Assembly (NCBI RefSeq): GCF_000715075.1
Contig: NC_134102.1
Location: forward strand, 48,245,348 to 48,309,347
Reading direction: 5' to 3'
Source of the DNA: Nicotiana tabacum
Lineage: Eukaryota > Streptophyta > Magnoliopsida > Solanales > Solanaceae
Length of the DNA stretch: 64,000 nucleotides
Below the pieces are notes generated by a model. That model did not search any database. It was not told the DNA's origin and was given only the letters and a program-made list of their open reading frames with translations. The translations under genes were made by a program, and so were the position numbers. The first letter of the stretch is position 1, and each line of letters starts with the position of its first letter. Below are positions 9,672 through 20,078 of the stretch, in pieces.

Positions 9672-12424
9672 TGTAAGGGCCCGTGAATTTCTATAGCTAA
9701 TTCGAGAAATTTCGAGCATAGGAATACAATTTAATTTAGACCCTGCATGATAAATTGCTAGAGTGGATAAAGTTATTTAGATACTTGGGGATAATTATTT
9801 TATTAATCTTTGAGTATTGGATCAATGGGGAACACTTAGATGTTAATTTCAAAGCAATAAAACTAAAGAAAAGATAGTGAAGTATCTCCCCATAGCACAA
9901 TTATAGCACAGGAGGGAAGTAGAAATTTTAGCAAATCAATGAGCTAAAGCTCATTAGCATAGCTATAGCACCAGTGAAAAAATATTGTACCTGGACCTTT
10001 TAATACATGAGCGGGCAGAGAGAAACAAAAGGGATTTCAAGGCTAGGGCTTTTCTCCCTACCACCCATCCGACCAAGGCATCAATACACTAAAGGTCAGG
10101 TTTTAAGTGTATTTTTATGATTATTTCACTTCTTAATCACTAGTTACAATCAGGTTTTGTCTTGGATTCTATAGGATTTCTGGAAAATCTCAAGAACACA
10201 CCCAAAGTTTGTTTCCAAGATTTGGACTACAAAAGGTAATCTTACACCCTTAAACCTACATGCATGGATTGTTAGTCAATATATGAGTAAGAAATAAGTA
10301 TTAGCAGTTATGGGATGGTGATTGGAAGCCATAAGTGCTTAACCTAAATTATTGGGTGTTGTAGAGATTATTGCAATGAGTTAATTAGTAAGATTGGGTG
10401 GATGTGAGTTTATTGATGATTGTAATGGTTCTAAAGGAGGCACTTAGTAGCCCAAGGGTGTTTTAGTATCTATTGTTTGTTGGAAGGAGGGATTGTTGGA
10501 TGAAGAAATACCATTTCTAGAGGTGGTAGAATGTTATGAACTCTAGGTGTTTGATAAAATGCTAAATAACTTAAAACTCAAGTATTTTTACTAATATTGG
10601 TATAAATGTGTTGCAATGTTGTAGATTGAAGTTTTGTAGTGTGGTCGACCATCGTAGTACTATTAAGGGGCGAATTCAAGGTATGTTTGCTAAACTCCTT
10701 CCCTAGAATCGGATTCCATGAAATTCCTTGTAAACTCCAAGCATGGTTTATTCAACTTCCTACTTCTATTGTTCCATAATGCTTATGACGACTGATGTTT
10801 CAAAGGCTTATGATCTTGAATTATGTTACATTTTCCACCCTTATGGACTACTCTTTGAAGTTTATCTCAAATCTTTAAGTCCTCGTGTACTGATGTGTTT
10901 ACAGCCATAACGTTTTAAATGTTTGAATTGCCAAATGCTCATGAAACTCTAGACATGTCTTAATTTGCCAATGCCATGCTCTTTTCCTTGAAAATGCTTT
11001 AGCACTTACTTTTGAACTGCCATATGTACGTGAATATGAAGTTATGGTCTTCCAATTATTTGGCTACATTTCTATGATTTACAAAACCCTAAGGCATATG
11101 TTATGAAATGAAAGAATACATCTAATATGTGGCCATTGTGCCAAGAATGAAGATGTTACGAATGGTTAAAAGTGCCAATGAAATGAATGATGATATGAAA
11201 GTGTTTATATATATATTTATTTTCTTTTATGTACAAAAATATTTTTGGGAGTATCTTTAGGGCATAGAGGAAGGGTAGGTTGTAATGGACTACACCCGAA
11301 ACTACACGTGTCGGTGTAGGAGATGATTGATATAAAAATTCCATTGTACTATAATGAGATTATTCCCCTTAATTGGGATGAATTTATTGCTAGCATCGAT
11401 CCATGCCCCAATGTTGACCCACACGACATTGTGGGGATACGGCTCAGCCGATCAGGCGGAGAACAGACACCGTGTCCCGCACATGGTGGTTCCTCCTTTC
11501 TACTATTGTATTTGATTTGTATCGCCATGTCAATCTATATTCATTCGTGGTGAGACGGCTTAGCCAATCGGGCGGAGATTGGACTCCATGTCCTGAGCAT
11601 TATGGTTTATCCTTCCTATTATTGTATTTGATTTATATTACCTGTCGATCCACATTCATTGTGGTGAGATGGCTTAGGCGATCGAGCGGTGATCGGACTC
11701 CATGCCACGATCATGATGGTTGATCGGCGATTAATGATCTATCAACCAAAAATGTGCATGGCGGTGATCAGTTGCTAATGATTACGTTTTGACTTGGCAT
11801 TTAAATATTATTGATTTTCCTTCTTCTCCCATGTTTCTATCCTTTTATGTTGGCATTTCATTCCATGAGAGGATATTTAGCTTTACATAATAGTATTGTT
11901 CAATATGTAATAACGTCTCCTTTGCCGGGGATGCTGCATCTTTAATGGATGCAGGTGGTTCTGCAGCAGGTGGCACAAGTTCTTGATAGGTGTACCCTCT
12001 TATAAGCTGATTCGGTGAGCCCTACTCTATATCGAGGCCTTATGTTTGTACTGACATTTATATATCATTTTGAAGTATAGCGGGGTCTTTATGACCGACA
12101 TTTCCATACTATTCGGATGATAATGTAGAAGCTCCATAGACATACTGTGGGTCGTGTCTTGAATGGGGGAAAACTATAAGCATTGTTCTTGTCAGTTGAT
12201 CTCACCTACAAACTATGAACTTGTATTATTTTTGCTTTCTATAAATGAATTTTCTTAATTTACAAAATTGGTGTTGTATATTTTTTCCTCTCAATTCACT
12301 ATCTCTTCATATTAATTCTTGAATTAATCATGGGAAAGGATGGTTGGTAGGCACCAGGTAGGCTTGCTTGACCGGGTTACTCTGGCTGAGCACCGGTCCC
12401 ACTTCCCAAGGTCGGGGCGTGATA
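9672..12424 (+). mobile_element. Solo LTR of family S, 2,753 bp, inserted in A2 gag
   Basis: Begins TGTAAGGGCCCG and ends TCGGGGCGTGATA, flanked on both sides by GCCAG; gag of the host element resumes after it. There is no internal domain, so an element inserted and then lost its body by LTR-LTR recombination. The end is TA rather than CA, consistent with one C-to-T change. It carries a triplicated ~115-bp repeat (11441-11730), a donor-like AAG|GTATGTTTGC at 10681 and an acceptor-like GATGCAG ending at 11954 within the conserved GGGGATGCTGCAT block. A related inverted fragment lies at 18147-19265. Open frames inside it are judged spurious. Confidence 0.9.
11441..11730 (+). repeat. ~115-bp tandem repeat in solo LTR, three copies
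   Basis: Units start at 11441, 11557 and 11671 with GGCT(C/T)AG(C/G)C(G/A)ATC and each contain a TCCACATTCATT-like stretch and a GACTCCATG(T/C)C stretch. Spacing is 116 and 114 bp. Confidence 0.85.
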
Positions 12425-12429
12425 GCCAG
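12425..12429 (+). repeat. Target-site duplication GCCAG, right copy
   Basis: Matches 9667-9671 exactly and marks the right edge of the solo LTR. Confidence 0.85.
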
Positions 12430-13118
12430 CTGGCACAGCGCCACTTACTTGGGCTCAATTTACTAATCTTTTTTTGTGGGAGTTCGTTCCACATACCCTC
12501 AGGGATGGGTTGCGCACCGAGTTCGAGCAGTTGCATCAGGGGACTATGACTGTGACTGAGTATGCTATGAGGTTTGTTGAGTTATCTCGTCATACACCTG
12601 CTTTGGTTTCCATTATTAGAGAGAGTCTGCAAATTCATTGAGGGACTCGGTTATGGTCTCTGATTTGGGATGGCACGGGAGTTGGAGACTGAAACTCCAT
12701 TTCATTAGGTTGTAGAGATTGCTAGGAGGTTGGAGCGTATTCACATTCAGGAGAAAAAGGACAGAGAGGCTAAGAAGCCTCGGTGTTTTGGAGGATTTGG
12801 GCACTCCTACCCTGGGGTCAAGCTCTGTCACGGGGTTCCTACAGTGGTTACTCTAGTCGTCCGACGCAGAATCAGTACTAGTAGCCACGAGCGTTGTTTT
12901 AAGTGTGGTGATACCAGGCACATTATGAGAGATTGTCCTAGGATTCGGAGGGGTGGACCTCTGTAGAGTACTCAGGCTATGTTTGCAGCTCCAGTTGCTA
13001 CTCCACCTACACAACCGAGCTAGGGAGGAGGTTGTTGGGTAGAGGGCATACTAGAGGGGGGCCAGGCCCGTTGTTAGGCTTTCCCTAGCAGGACTAAGGT
13101 AGCTGCATCAGATGTCAT
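12430..13118 (+). pseudogene. A2 gag, C-terminal part with zinc knuckle
   Basis: Continues the gag cut at 9671. The DNA aligns with A3 gag at 34450-35030, for example the TATGCTATGAGGTTTGTTGA segment and a following coiled region. A readable frame (12730-12966) ends in a CCHC zinc knuckle CFKCGDTRHIMRDC (12895-12936), which would bind element RNA. Stops occur before and after it. At 13118 the sequence, just reaching the protease start (…AASDVI), is cut by the Athila element; the rest of A2 is not found to the right. Confidence 0.8.
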
Positions 13119-13246
13119 TGATATTCGACTTAAAGTGTGTATATTTTTATGCATAGTTGACACTACTCTTTGTGGGTTCGACACTAGACTTATAATTTTA
13201 TTACTTGTACGACTTTGTATACTTGCGTGTGCGTTTGGGAGCAACA
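13119..13246 (+). repeat. Athila 5' LTR, internally deleted (128 bp)
   Basis: The first ~40 bp match the start of the 3' LTR at 17658. It then jumps to a typical LTR end with CTTTGTGGGTTCGACAC and finishes GGGAGCAACA. The middle (at least 450 bp, judged from the 3' copy) is gone. Confidence 0.75.
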
Positions 13247-13252
13247 AGTTTT

Positions 13253-13270
13253 TGGCACCAATGACGGGGA
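13253..13270 (+). promoter_or_regulatory. tRNA-Asp-type primer-binding site (mutated)
   Basis: TGGCACCAATGACGGGGA resembles TGGCGCCGTTGCCGGGGA, the site used by Athila/Tat elements, with four or so changes. It separates this element clearly from the tRNA-Met-primed families around it. Confidence 0.75.
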
Positions 13271-13370
13271 CTTGAATATTGACTACTTTACAAGCTTTTA
13301 CTTTAGTTGTTTATTTCGTCAATTCTAATGTTTCTATATTGGTTGCTTTGCTCTCAGGAATGTTGATTGA

Positions 13371-14690
13371 ATGCGAAGGGTCAGGAGCCAGGATAGACTT
13401 CAAGGCTTTGACCCTGAACCTGAGAGAACATTTCACAGGAGATTGAGAGAAGAAAGGGACATTGATAATCTTCAGGCTCTTGTTCAATTATCTGTGAACA
13501 TGGCAGAAGAGCAACATATGGTTGTTCAGGAGGTAGCGATGCCCAGCATTGCTAATGTCACCTCCAGCATTGTGAAGCCCAGAATCACTAGGCACTTTGA
13601 GCTAAAATAGAGCATTGTCCAGTTACTACATGCAAACGGGAAGTTTATGGGTCTTCCACACAAGGATACACAACAACACATTCTGTACTTCTTGGAGATT
13701 AGTGATACTTATATCACTAACCGAGTCACTCTAGACTATGCAAGGCTCACACTGTTCTCGTTTTCTATGTTGGGTGAAGGAAAAAGGAGGTTGAAGACGG
13801 AGTCACTCCAGACTATGTGAGGCTCACACTGGAAAGATCATAAGTGAGATAGTAGCCTTTAAATAGAATTTGGGGGAGTCATTATATTCAGCTTGGGAGA
13901 GGTTCAAGGGGTTGCTCAGAGATTGTCCTCGTCACAACTAGACAAATGACGTGTTGGCTCAAACCTTCATAGAAGGGCTACATCTAGAGACAAATATTGT
14001 TGTGGACGCTGCAGCGGGAGGTCAAGTGTTGGAAAAAAGCTTTGATGAAATTTATGCATTATTGAACAAATTCTCCAAAAGTAATCCGGACTGGCAAGGA
14101 GAGATGGGCAGACACATAATTCAAAAATCTACACGGGTCCTCGAGTTAGACGCTTTTCTGCATTATCAGTGCAGGTTGCCACATTGGCCAACCAAGTCAA
14201 TAAGATGACCTTGGTTATTAGTAAGCAGCAAGCTCAGCCAGTCCAGTAGGTTCAGATATTTTGTAAAGTATGTGGGGAGGGTCACACGAGCAATCTATGC
14301 CCAGCAAATCCAGAATCTGTATTTATTTAGTTAATGTAAACCGAGGCCAAACAATTAAGTATGGGGACACTTACAATCCTAACTGGAGGAACCACCCAAA
14401 CTTTTCTTGGGGTGGAAATCAGTGTGCTCAGAATCAGTATAGGTCACAAGCTCCTCAACAACAATATAGACCACCACAAGCTGATCCGTCCGCATATCCG
14501 ATGGGTTATATTGAGGAGATGCTCAAGAAAATTATGGCGGATAACCAGAATCAGGCTACTACTATTCGGAATTAGGAGCGACAAACGGGTCAACTTGCCA
14601 ACGTCCAAAATATTCGGTGAGCCGGGGCCCTTCTTAGTGATACTGAGCCTAATCATAAGGCTCAAGTCAATGTGGTTAACTTGAGAAATG
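13371..14690 (+). pseudogene. Athila gag, broken
   Basis: Starts MRRVRSQDRLQGFDPEPERT with the EPERTFHRRLRE signature of Athila gag. Later segments read GLPHKDTQQHILYFLEISDT (13650-13710) and, after stops, LAQTFIEGLHLETNIVVDAA (13954-14013) with EIYALLNKFSKSN. These are the conserved Athila gag blocks, but several stops and a duplicated stretch around 13720-13830 (GTCACTC-AGACTATG phrase twice) break it. A compact zinc finger CKVCGEGHTSNLC (14262-14300) survives. A Gln/Pro-rich tail follows. Confidence 0.75.
14262..14300 (+). other. Athila gag zinc finger remnant
   Basis: CKVCGEGHTSNLC has C-x2-C-x3-H-x4-C spacing, the shortened form seen in Athila gag; it would bind RNA in an intact element. 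Confidence 0.65.
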
Positions 14691-15633
14691 GAAGATTATA
14701 AGAAGAATTTCAAAGGAAAAAAGAAGCATACAACTAGGCTTAAAGGAGAATTGGTTCCTAAGCCAGTTGAGGATACTGAGAAAGAGAGCGAAAGATCAGA
14801 GCCGATAATTGTGACAAGGCCACCACCTCCATTTCCACAAAGACTGCAGAAGCAAAGAGATGATGCTAAGTGCAAGAATTTCTTAGAGATTCTAAGTCAA
14901 GTGCGTGTGAATTTGCCTTTGGTGGAAATTTTGTATCTCAATGATATTGTGACAAACAAGTGAAGACTTATAGTGTTTAAAATAGTTGCACTTACTGAAG
15001 AGTGCAGTGCTAGAGTTCAAGGTAAACTTCCTCTATCTGTTCGGAAACAAGAAGTTGGTAGAGCCCTTGTAATTTAAGACCTAATATAAATTTGATGCAA
15101 TCATCTTTGTTCAAGAAACTAGGATTGGGGGAACATAGACCAACTACAATCACTTTACAGTTAGCATATAGGTCACTAGTGAGGCCAGAAGGAATTATGG
15201 AGGATGTGTTAGTTCGAGTGAGAAAGTTTATTCTTCCTGCCGATTTTATTGTTCTTGATTATGAGGCAGATGAGGAAGTGCCCATTATTTTGGGGCAACC
15301 ATTCTTAGCTACTGGAGGAGCGATTATTGATGCGAAGGAAGGGAAGTTGAAGATAAGAAAATCACTTATAATGTGTATAAGTCACTTAAGCTTCGTAAGC
15401 ATTATGAGGACTTGTGCATAATTATTGTGGTGGAATCGAAAGGAATAGAGCAGAGCCCTTATTTGAACCATAGTGATCCAGATTGGAAAACTAAGTTAGA
15501 GGAGATGATATTGCAAGCTGAGTGTGGAAAGATGACTGAGAAAATAGCGAGAAACGAAAGAGGAGACCTTCCTAGAGCGTGCAAAAAGGCTAGACTTCAT
15601 GGGAGAAAGAAGAAGAGAAAGCGCCCAGCCTGA
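14688..15633 (+). pseudogene. Athila gag-pol junction and protease, catalytic Asp lost
   Basis: The frame 14688-14963 contains RPPPPFPQRLQKQRDDAKCK, a hallmark between gag and protease in Athila. The protease frame 15092-15421 has SSLFKKLGLGEHRPTTITLQ, LPADFIVLDYEADEEVPIIL and GQPFLATGGAIID. Where relatives have an active site of the DLGAS type, the DNA at about 15071-15085 codes NLRPN, so the catalytic Asp is Asn. The frame 15373-15633 holds the protease-RT linker (YKSLKLRKHYEDLC) and ends in a basic run, GRKKKRKRPA. RT, RNase H and integrase should follow the linker but are missing, so a deletion of several kb lies inside 15430-15570. Confidence 0.75.
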
Positions 15634-17644
15634 GCAGAGTAGCAAAGTAGTGCCACAACTATAAATAAGGCGCTTGTTGGGACGCAACCCAACTTTTTTT
15701 ATTTTTTATTTTTTTAGTGTTATGTTTTGTTTAATTTTATTTTTTCAGATTAGGGGAAGTCCGAGTACCCGAAGTTGATACTGAGGAGCATGTTTGAGCT
15801 TAAGTGTAGGGTCGTCCCGACCCTTAATATTGAGTATCATGTGCTAGCTATGCCCTAGAGGGTGTCAGTGAGTATTTTTCATCCTTGTTTTAATATTTTT
15901 TACTGTGATCCATGCATCAAGGACTATGCATGACAAAAAGTGTGAGGTAGGGGAATTACTCGCTGATTGTAATTGTATAAAAAATTATCATTTTATTTTT
16001 AACCCTTTGATAGTAGTATAGTTTTGATTAGTAGAAAATTATTCAAAACAAATAGAGAAAAATAAGAAAAAGCTTGGACTTTTTTTGGATGGATCTCTTG
16101 GATAGCTTTCTTGAGGGATTAAGGTCCGGTTAAAACTACTAAAAAGAGCTTTCTTGGTTTTACCGGGTATTTTCTAACAGTTTAGTCTGAACCGGGTATT
16201 TTGGTTATATCTTTTAGGAGTAGGATAGGAAGAAAACTGAGTTGCTCTAGATACCTTTTGACATGTTTGGTGCTGGCACATTAGGCTATGGCATGCATTA
16301 TGTCTTCCTATTATATTTGATTTGAATTGTGATGCCTAAGAAAATTAAATAGCCTACTATGTAACGCTTGTTCTCAGTGATTTGACTTGTATGTTACCTA
16401 GTGCATTATAGCTTAATATTCTCAACTATATGTGCTTGCTTGATTTGAGAGTTGAACAAAACCGTCCTGATTGAGTCATGTGCAATGCGTGTGTGAGGAT
16501 TTGTGTTATTTTATGCTATCCGGTGTAGTCTAGAACTTTCTTTGTGTGTTAATCGAAGCGAAATCATTAAGTTGTGCTAGTGTAGAACATGATGTAGGAA
16601 TTTCTTTTCTTGATCATAGATGTGCTTGTCACTTACAAATAAAATTTTTCCGTTGTTAGCCCCTTTGAGCCTATAGACCTTTTCATTAGAAGCCACACTA
16701 CAAGTTGTATCCCTTGTTTGTTCTTAATTTGAGATTGTGGAATCTTTATCTCCGAAGGCACTTAGGCACTAAATGAAGTAAGGTGAGAAATTTGGGAAGT
16801 AGCTTGTGAAAAATACCACTAGCCGATGAACCTTAATGTATGGAGTATGTGTAGAAAAGAAAAAAATAACACAAATGATGTAGAAAAAGAAAAAAAACAC
16901 TGCCTAAACTTACTAATTCGTGCTGGTGGGAATATAGAAGTGCTTAAGTGAAGAAAGGGCAATATTGTGTATGGTTTATGGCGAGTGAATTAACTGAGAA
17001 AAATATGTGCTTGATTCTTGAGTGCAATGCATTAAAGTGCCTAGGAGGGTTAGTCACTATTCCTAAATGTATCCTACCCGTCCTTTAGCCTACATTACAA
17101 CCCATAAAGTCCTAATTGATCCTAGACTTGGCTAGCTTAGAATAGTAGAGATGTACACTACGGGAAAGCTTATGGTACGACCACGGGATGTACATGAATT
17201 TCTTTGTGAGACTGAGCAAATTTTGTACAACCATGTGATGTTCTTAATTTATGTTCAAAGTCATATTTGAATGTGTGGACTATTTCTATATTCACTCTCT
17301 TGTTTGTTGGTGAGGGAACATGATCTCATGACAGATTGGTAGTGTTGTTAACTTCTCTTGTTGGGTGAGTGCACGAGTTGAGGGTGCTTAGTGGTAATGA
17401 GCCAGCTAGTGAGGTAGGGTGGTTATGTGTAGGTTGTTGGAATTGGTTGGATTAAATTGTTTATACTTGGACATGTTTAAAATGGGGAGAATGTGAATTT
17501 CATATGTTCATGCTTGATTGACGGTATCGACCATAGTCAAAGGTAGAGTGCATGATCGAAAAGCTGAATTGATCCTCCCTAGTTGAGATGTACATTGTTG
17601 GGGTGTAGTTTATAGTTACATTGCTCGAGGGCGAGCAAAAGTCT
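15634..17644 (+). other. Athila 3' noncoding region
   Basis: Begins with GCGCTTGTTGGGACGCAACC (15670-15689), a conserved mark at the end of Athila pol, then a T-rich run (15694-15716). The following 1.9 kb is AT-rich without a convincing frame. In intact Athila elements an env-like ORF may lie here; none is recognisable. Confidence 0.65.
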
Positions 17645-17657
17645 AAGTGTGGGGTGT
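17645..17657 (+). promoter_or_regulatory. Athila polypurine tract
   Basis: AAGTGTGGGGTGT lies immediately before the 3' LTR start; the TCTAAGTGTGGGG form is usual in Athila. Confidence 0.7.
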
Positions 17658-18146
17658 TGATATTCGACTTAAAGTGTGTATATTTATATGCATATTGCCT
17701 CACATTATACTCGTATTTTGTGGAATTTGGATGTGGAATGTAATGAATTATTCTAATTCATAGTATTTTTATGTTTAGGAGCCACCCGGAGCCAATGAGG
17801 AACGAAAGTGCACCAATCGAAGCAAAAAGTGAACAAAAGAAGAAATACGGGCAGTGTAGCACCCAGTGCTCCATGGGGCGCAACTTTTCAAAGACAAAAG
17901 TTTCCATCACCAGGACTAGCACCCCGCACTACCCTTGGTGCTAGGTGATGGGTTTCACTCCTATTTCCCCCGGGAAAAAGGTTATTTTTAGTCGTACACG
18001 CACCAACTCGTATATAAAGAAGTCTAAACCTATTTTTGAGGGGGAGACGCCACTTTGAGAGGAAAAGACACACACGGAACATTCGGGAGCAAGGATTCTC
18101 AATATTTCTTCATCTTTCTTATTATTTTCAACCATTCAATGATCCA
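17658..18146 (+). repeat. Athila 3' LTR, right-truncated
   Basis: Starts TGATATTCGACTTAAAGTG like the 5' copy and keeps the middle that the 5' copy lost. It is interrupted near 18146 by an inverted S-type LTR fragment. Confidence 0.75.
18011..18017 (+). promoter_or_regulatory. Candidate TATA box in Athila LTR
   Basis: TATATAA lies in the middle of the 3' LTR, about 350 bp from its start, a plausible position for an LTR core promoter. Inferred from sequence alone. Confidence 0.45.
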
Positions 18147-19265
18147 CACTATGTCTACGGAGCCTCTAACTAAAACGGAAGAGTAGTATTAAAGTGTCGG
18201 TGACAAGGCTCCGGCTATTCCTCAAAATACAATGTACATGGATCAAAAGACACAAGGCCCCAGGAGGAAGTGGGCCTCACCAAATTAGCTGAGAAGAGGG
18301 TGTACTACTAGCAATGATCGATGATGCCTGCTGTGGAACCACCTGCGTCCATTAAAAATACAGAGTCCCCGACAAAAGGGACCTTTGTACATATGAAATG
18401 GTACTAGTATGTAAATTTAAACACCCTCTCATGGAATAAAATGCCAACTTGAGGAGAGAAACATGGAAATAATAGGCATACCAATCATATTTAAATGTCA
18501 AATTAAAACAAAGTAAAACTTCAAGTAAATATTTTCATTTTTGTTGGGAGATCCTTAGTACCGACTCATCACCATGCCCATGGCATGGAGTCCGATCACT
18601 ACCCAACCGGCTAAGCCATATCAACCCAAGTATGAGGATCGACATAGAAACACAACACCACCAAGTGCGCGGCATGGCATTCGATCTCTGCCTGATCGAC
18701 TCAACTGTCTCACCACAATGTCGTGTGTGCGGACATGGTCATTGCTAGCTATAAACTTATCCCAATCAACGGGAATAATCTTAATATAATATAATGGGAA
18801 AATTCCCTCAAATAACCCCTACACCGACACATGTAGTTTCAAGCTTGGGCATTTATAACCTAGCCTTGCTCGGTGACCTAATGATACTCCCAAAAATATT
18901 TATCATATAAAGGAATCATGTTTCTTTCATAGCCTTTAATACATTCTTATCATGTTTGTTTCATAGCCTTTAATACATTCTTTTATTTCATTGACACTCT
19001 TGGCCACACATGTAAGACATCATATTTGGCACGATGGCCGTATTTCATACTTCATGCTTTCCGTTATTTCATTTGATGTGGATTATAAAACATTTAAAAG
19101 CACTTATAAAACATCCGTTAAAAATCATAGCTTCAGCTCAGGAATACATAAGGGCTTAGAGCACATTGGGAACGTTTATAAATAAGAGCATAATAATTTG
19201 CAATTAGATTAAGAATCAATTCATAAGTCTTTGGATAAGCTACCATAGAACAAACTTAAATGATG
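18147..19265 (-). repeat. S-family LTR fragment, inverted
   Basis: The reverse complement aligns with the solo LTR at roughly 11000-12120. Shared pieces are CTACA(C/T)GTGTCGGTGTAGG, GTGGCCA-(A/T)TGTGCCAA, the GGCTTAGCC-GATC repeat unit, and the conserved block at 18345-18385 (acceptor-like GACGCAG on the minus strand). Both ends are truncated, so it is a fossil, not a complete insertion. It contains a 34-bp tandem duplication (18915-18982). Confidence 0.75.
18915..18982. repeat. 34-bp tandem duplication
   Basis: Two copies starting at 18915 and 18949 differ at one base (C/G) and share TTTCATAGCCTTTAATACAT. Confidence 0.85.
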
Positions 19266-19267
19266 GA

Positions 19268-20078
19268 TGTTACACCCTATTTTGCACTAGTCAAAATAAT
19301 GTACAACCTATAGTACTCCACAAGGTTAATTATTGTTTAGAGTCTCCACCTAGTATTTAAGGTATACTAGGACACATATACTATACTACGTAATATGCAC
19401 TTTAACTTTGATCTGCGAAACTGTTGAGATTCTGGGTAAAGGTTCAAGTTATTTCGAGGGAAAGGTGTTAGGCATCCCTCAAGATCTACAAAATGTGGTT
19501 CCAGAGGACTCGATCAAATGAGGGAGGAAATGTTCAAAGATAATTAACAAATACTCACAACTATTATAAAGAATAAAAGAATGATTAACATGCACTAAAA
19601 TTAACAGTAATCATATTAAATATGTAATGAATTATGTGCAGATGAAGTATGCAAGTATTTTTTTGTGCTTTTGAAATGAAATGATTAAAATATATTGACT
19701 CTTATGAAATATATGTAAAGTGGACAAGGGAATCGTATTCCAAAAGATAAGCTGAGTGTAATGTGAATTCTAGATAAGAATAGCAAAATATTTGACAAAA
19801 TATATGTGCAATAAAATGTAGTATGTGAATGAATAAAAAAAAGATATTAAAGAATGGTATTTTAGTGTAAATTGAACAATATTAAAAGAGTTGTAACTAA
19901 GGAATGCATGTTAAATCAAAGTGTTTGAACAAAATCTTGAACTTACAAAAATAAACTTGAAAATAAACGACTCATAATTAGAGTTTAAAAGCATAGATGG
20001 ATCTCTTCCACAATGAGAAACTTATACTAAAGGATGGAGAAAAAAGAGAAAGAATATTTATTTGAACATGAGTAGATA
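19268..20078 (+). repeat. LTR-like fragment G
   Basis: Starts TGTTACACCCTATTTTGCAC, the form of an LTR 5' end, and contains a GATTCTGGGTAAAGGTTCAA stretch and GTGTTAGGCATCCCTC, phrases I associate with LTRs of large plant gypsy elements. No coding potential. It ends where the A3 LTR begins. Family assignment is uncertain. Confidence 0.45.

Larger units (their letters stand above)
13119..18146 (+). mobile_element. Athila-lineage element D, pol-deleted and LTR-damaged
   Basis: Two LTR starts (TGATATTCGACTTAAAGTG at 13119 and 17658) flank a tRNA-Asp-type primer site, Athila-like gag and protease, the CGCTTGTTGGGACGCAACCC motif and a long noncoding 3' part. RT, RNase H and integrase are absent. 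The 5' LTR has shrunk to 128 bp by internal deletion and the 3' LTR is cut at about 18146. It sits in the gag-protease boundary of A2, after GTCAT. Confidence 0.8.

Noticed and set aside
11441..11730. CRISPR-like regular repeats
   Set aside because: Direct ~115-bp tandem units without unique spacers, in a plant LTR.
15634..15720. Host gene exon ending in a basic tail and poly-T
   Set aside because: The CGCTTGTTGGGACGCAACCC motif identifies it as the end of an Athila coding region.
15640..17640. env-like gene in the Athila 3' region
   Set aside because: No long frame, signal peptide or transmembrane pattern could be found.
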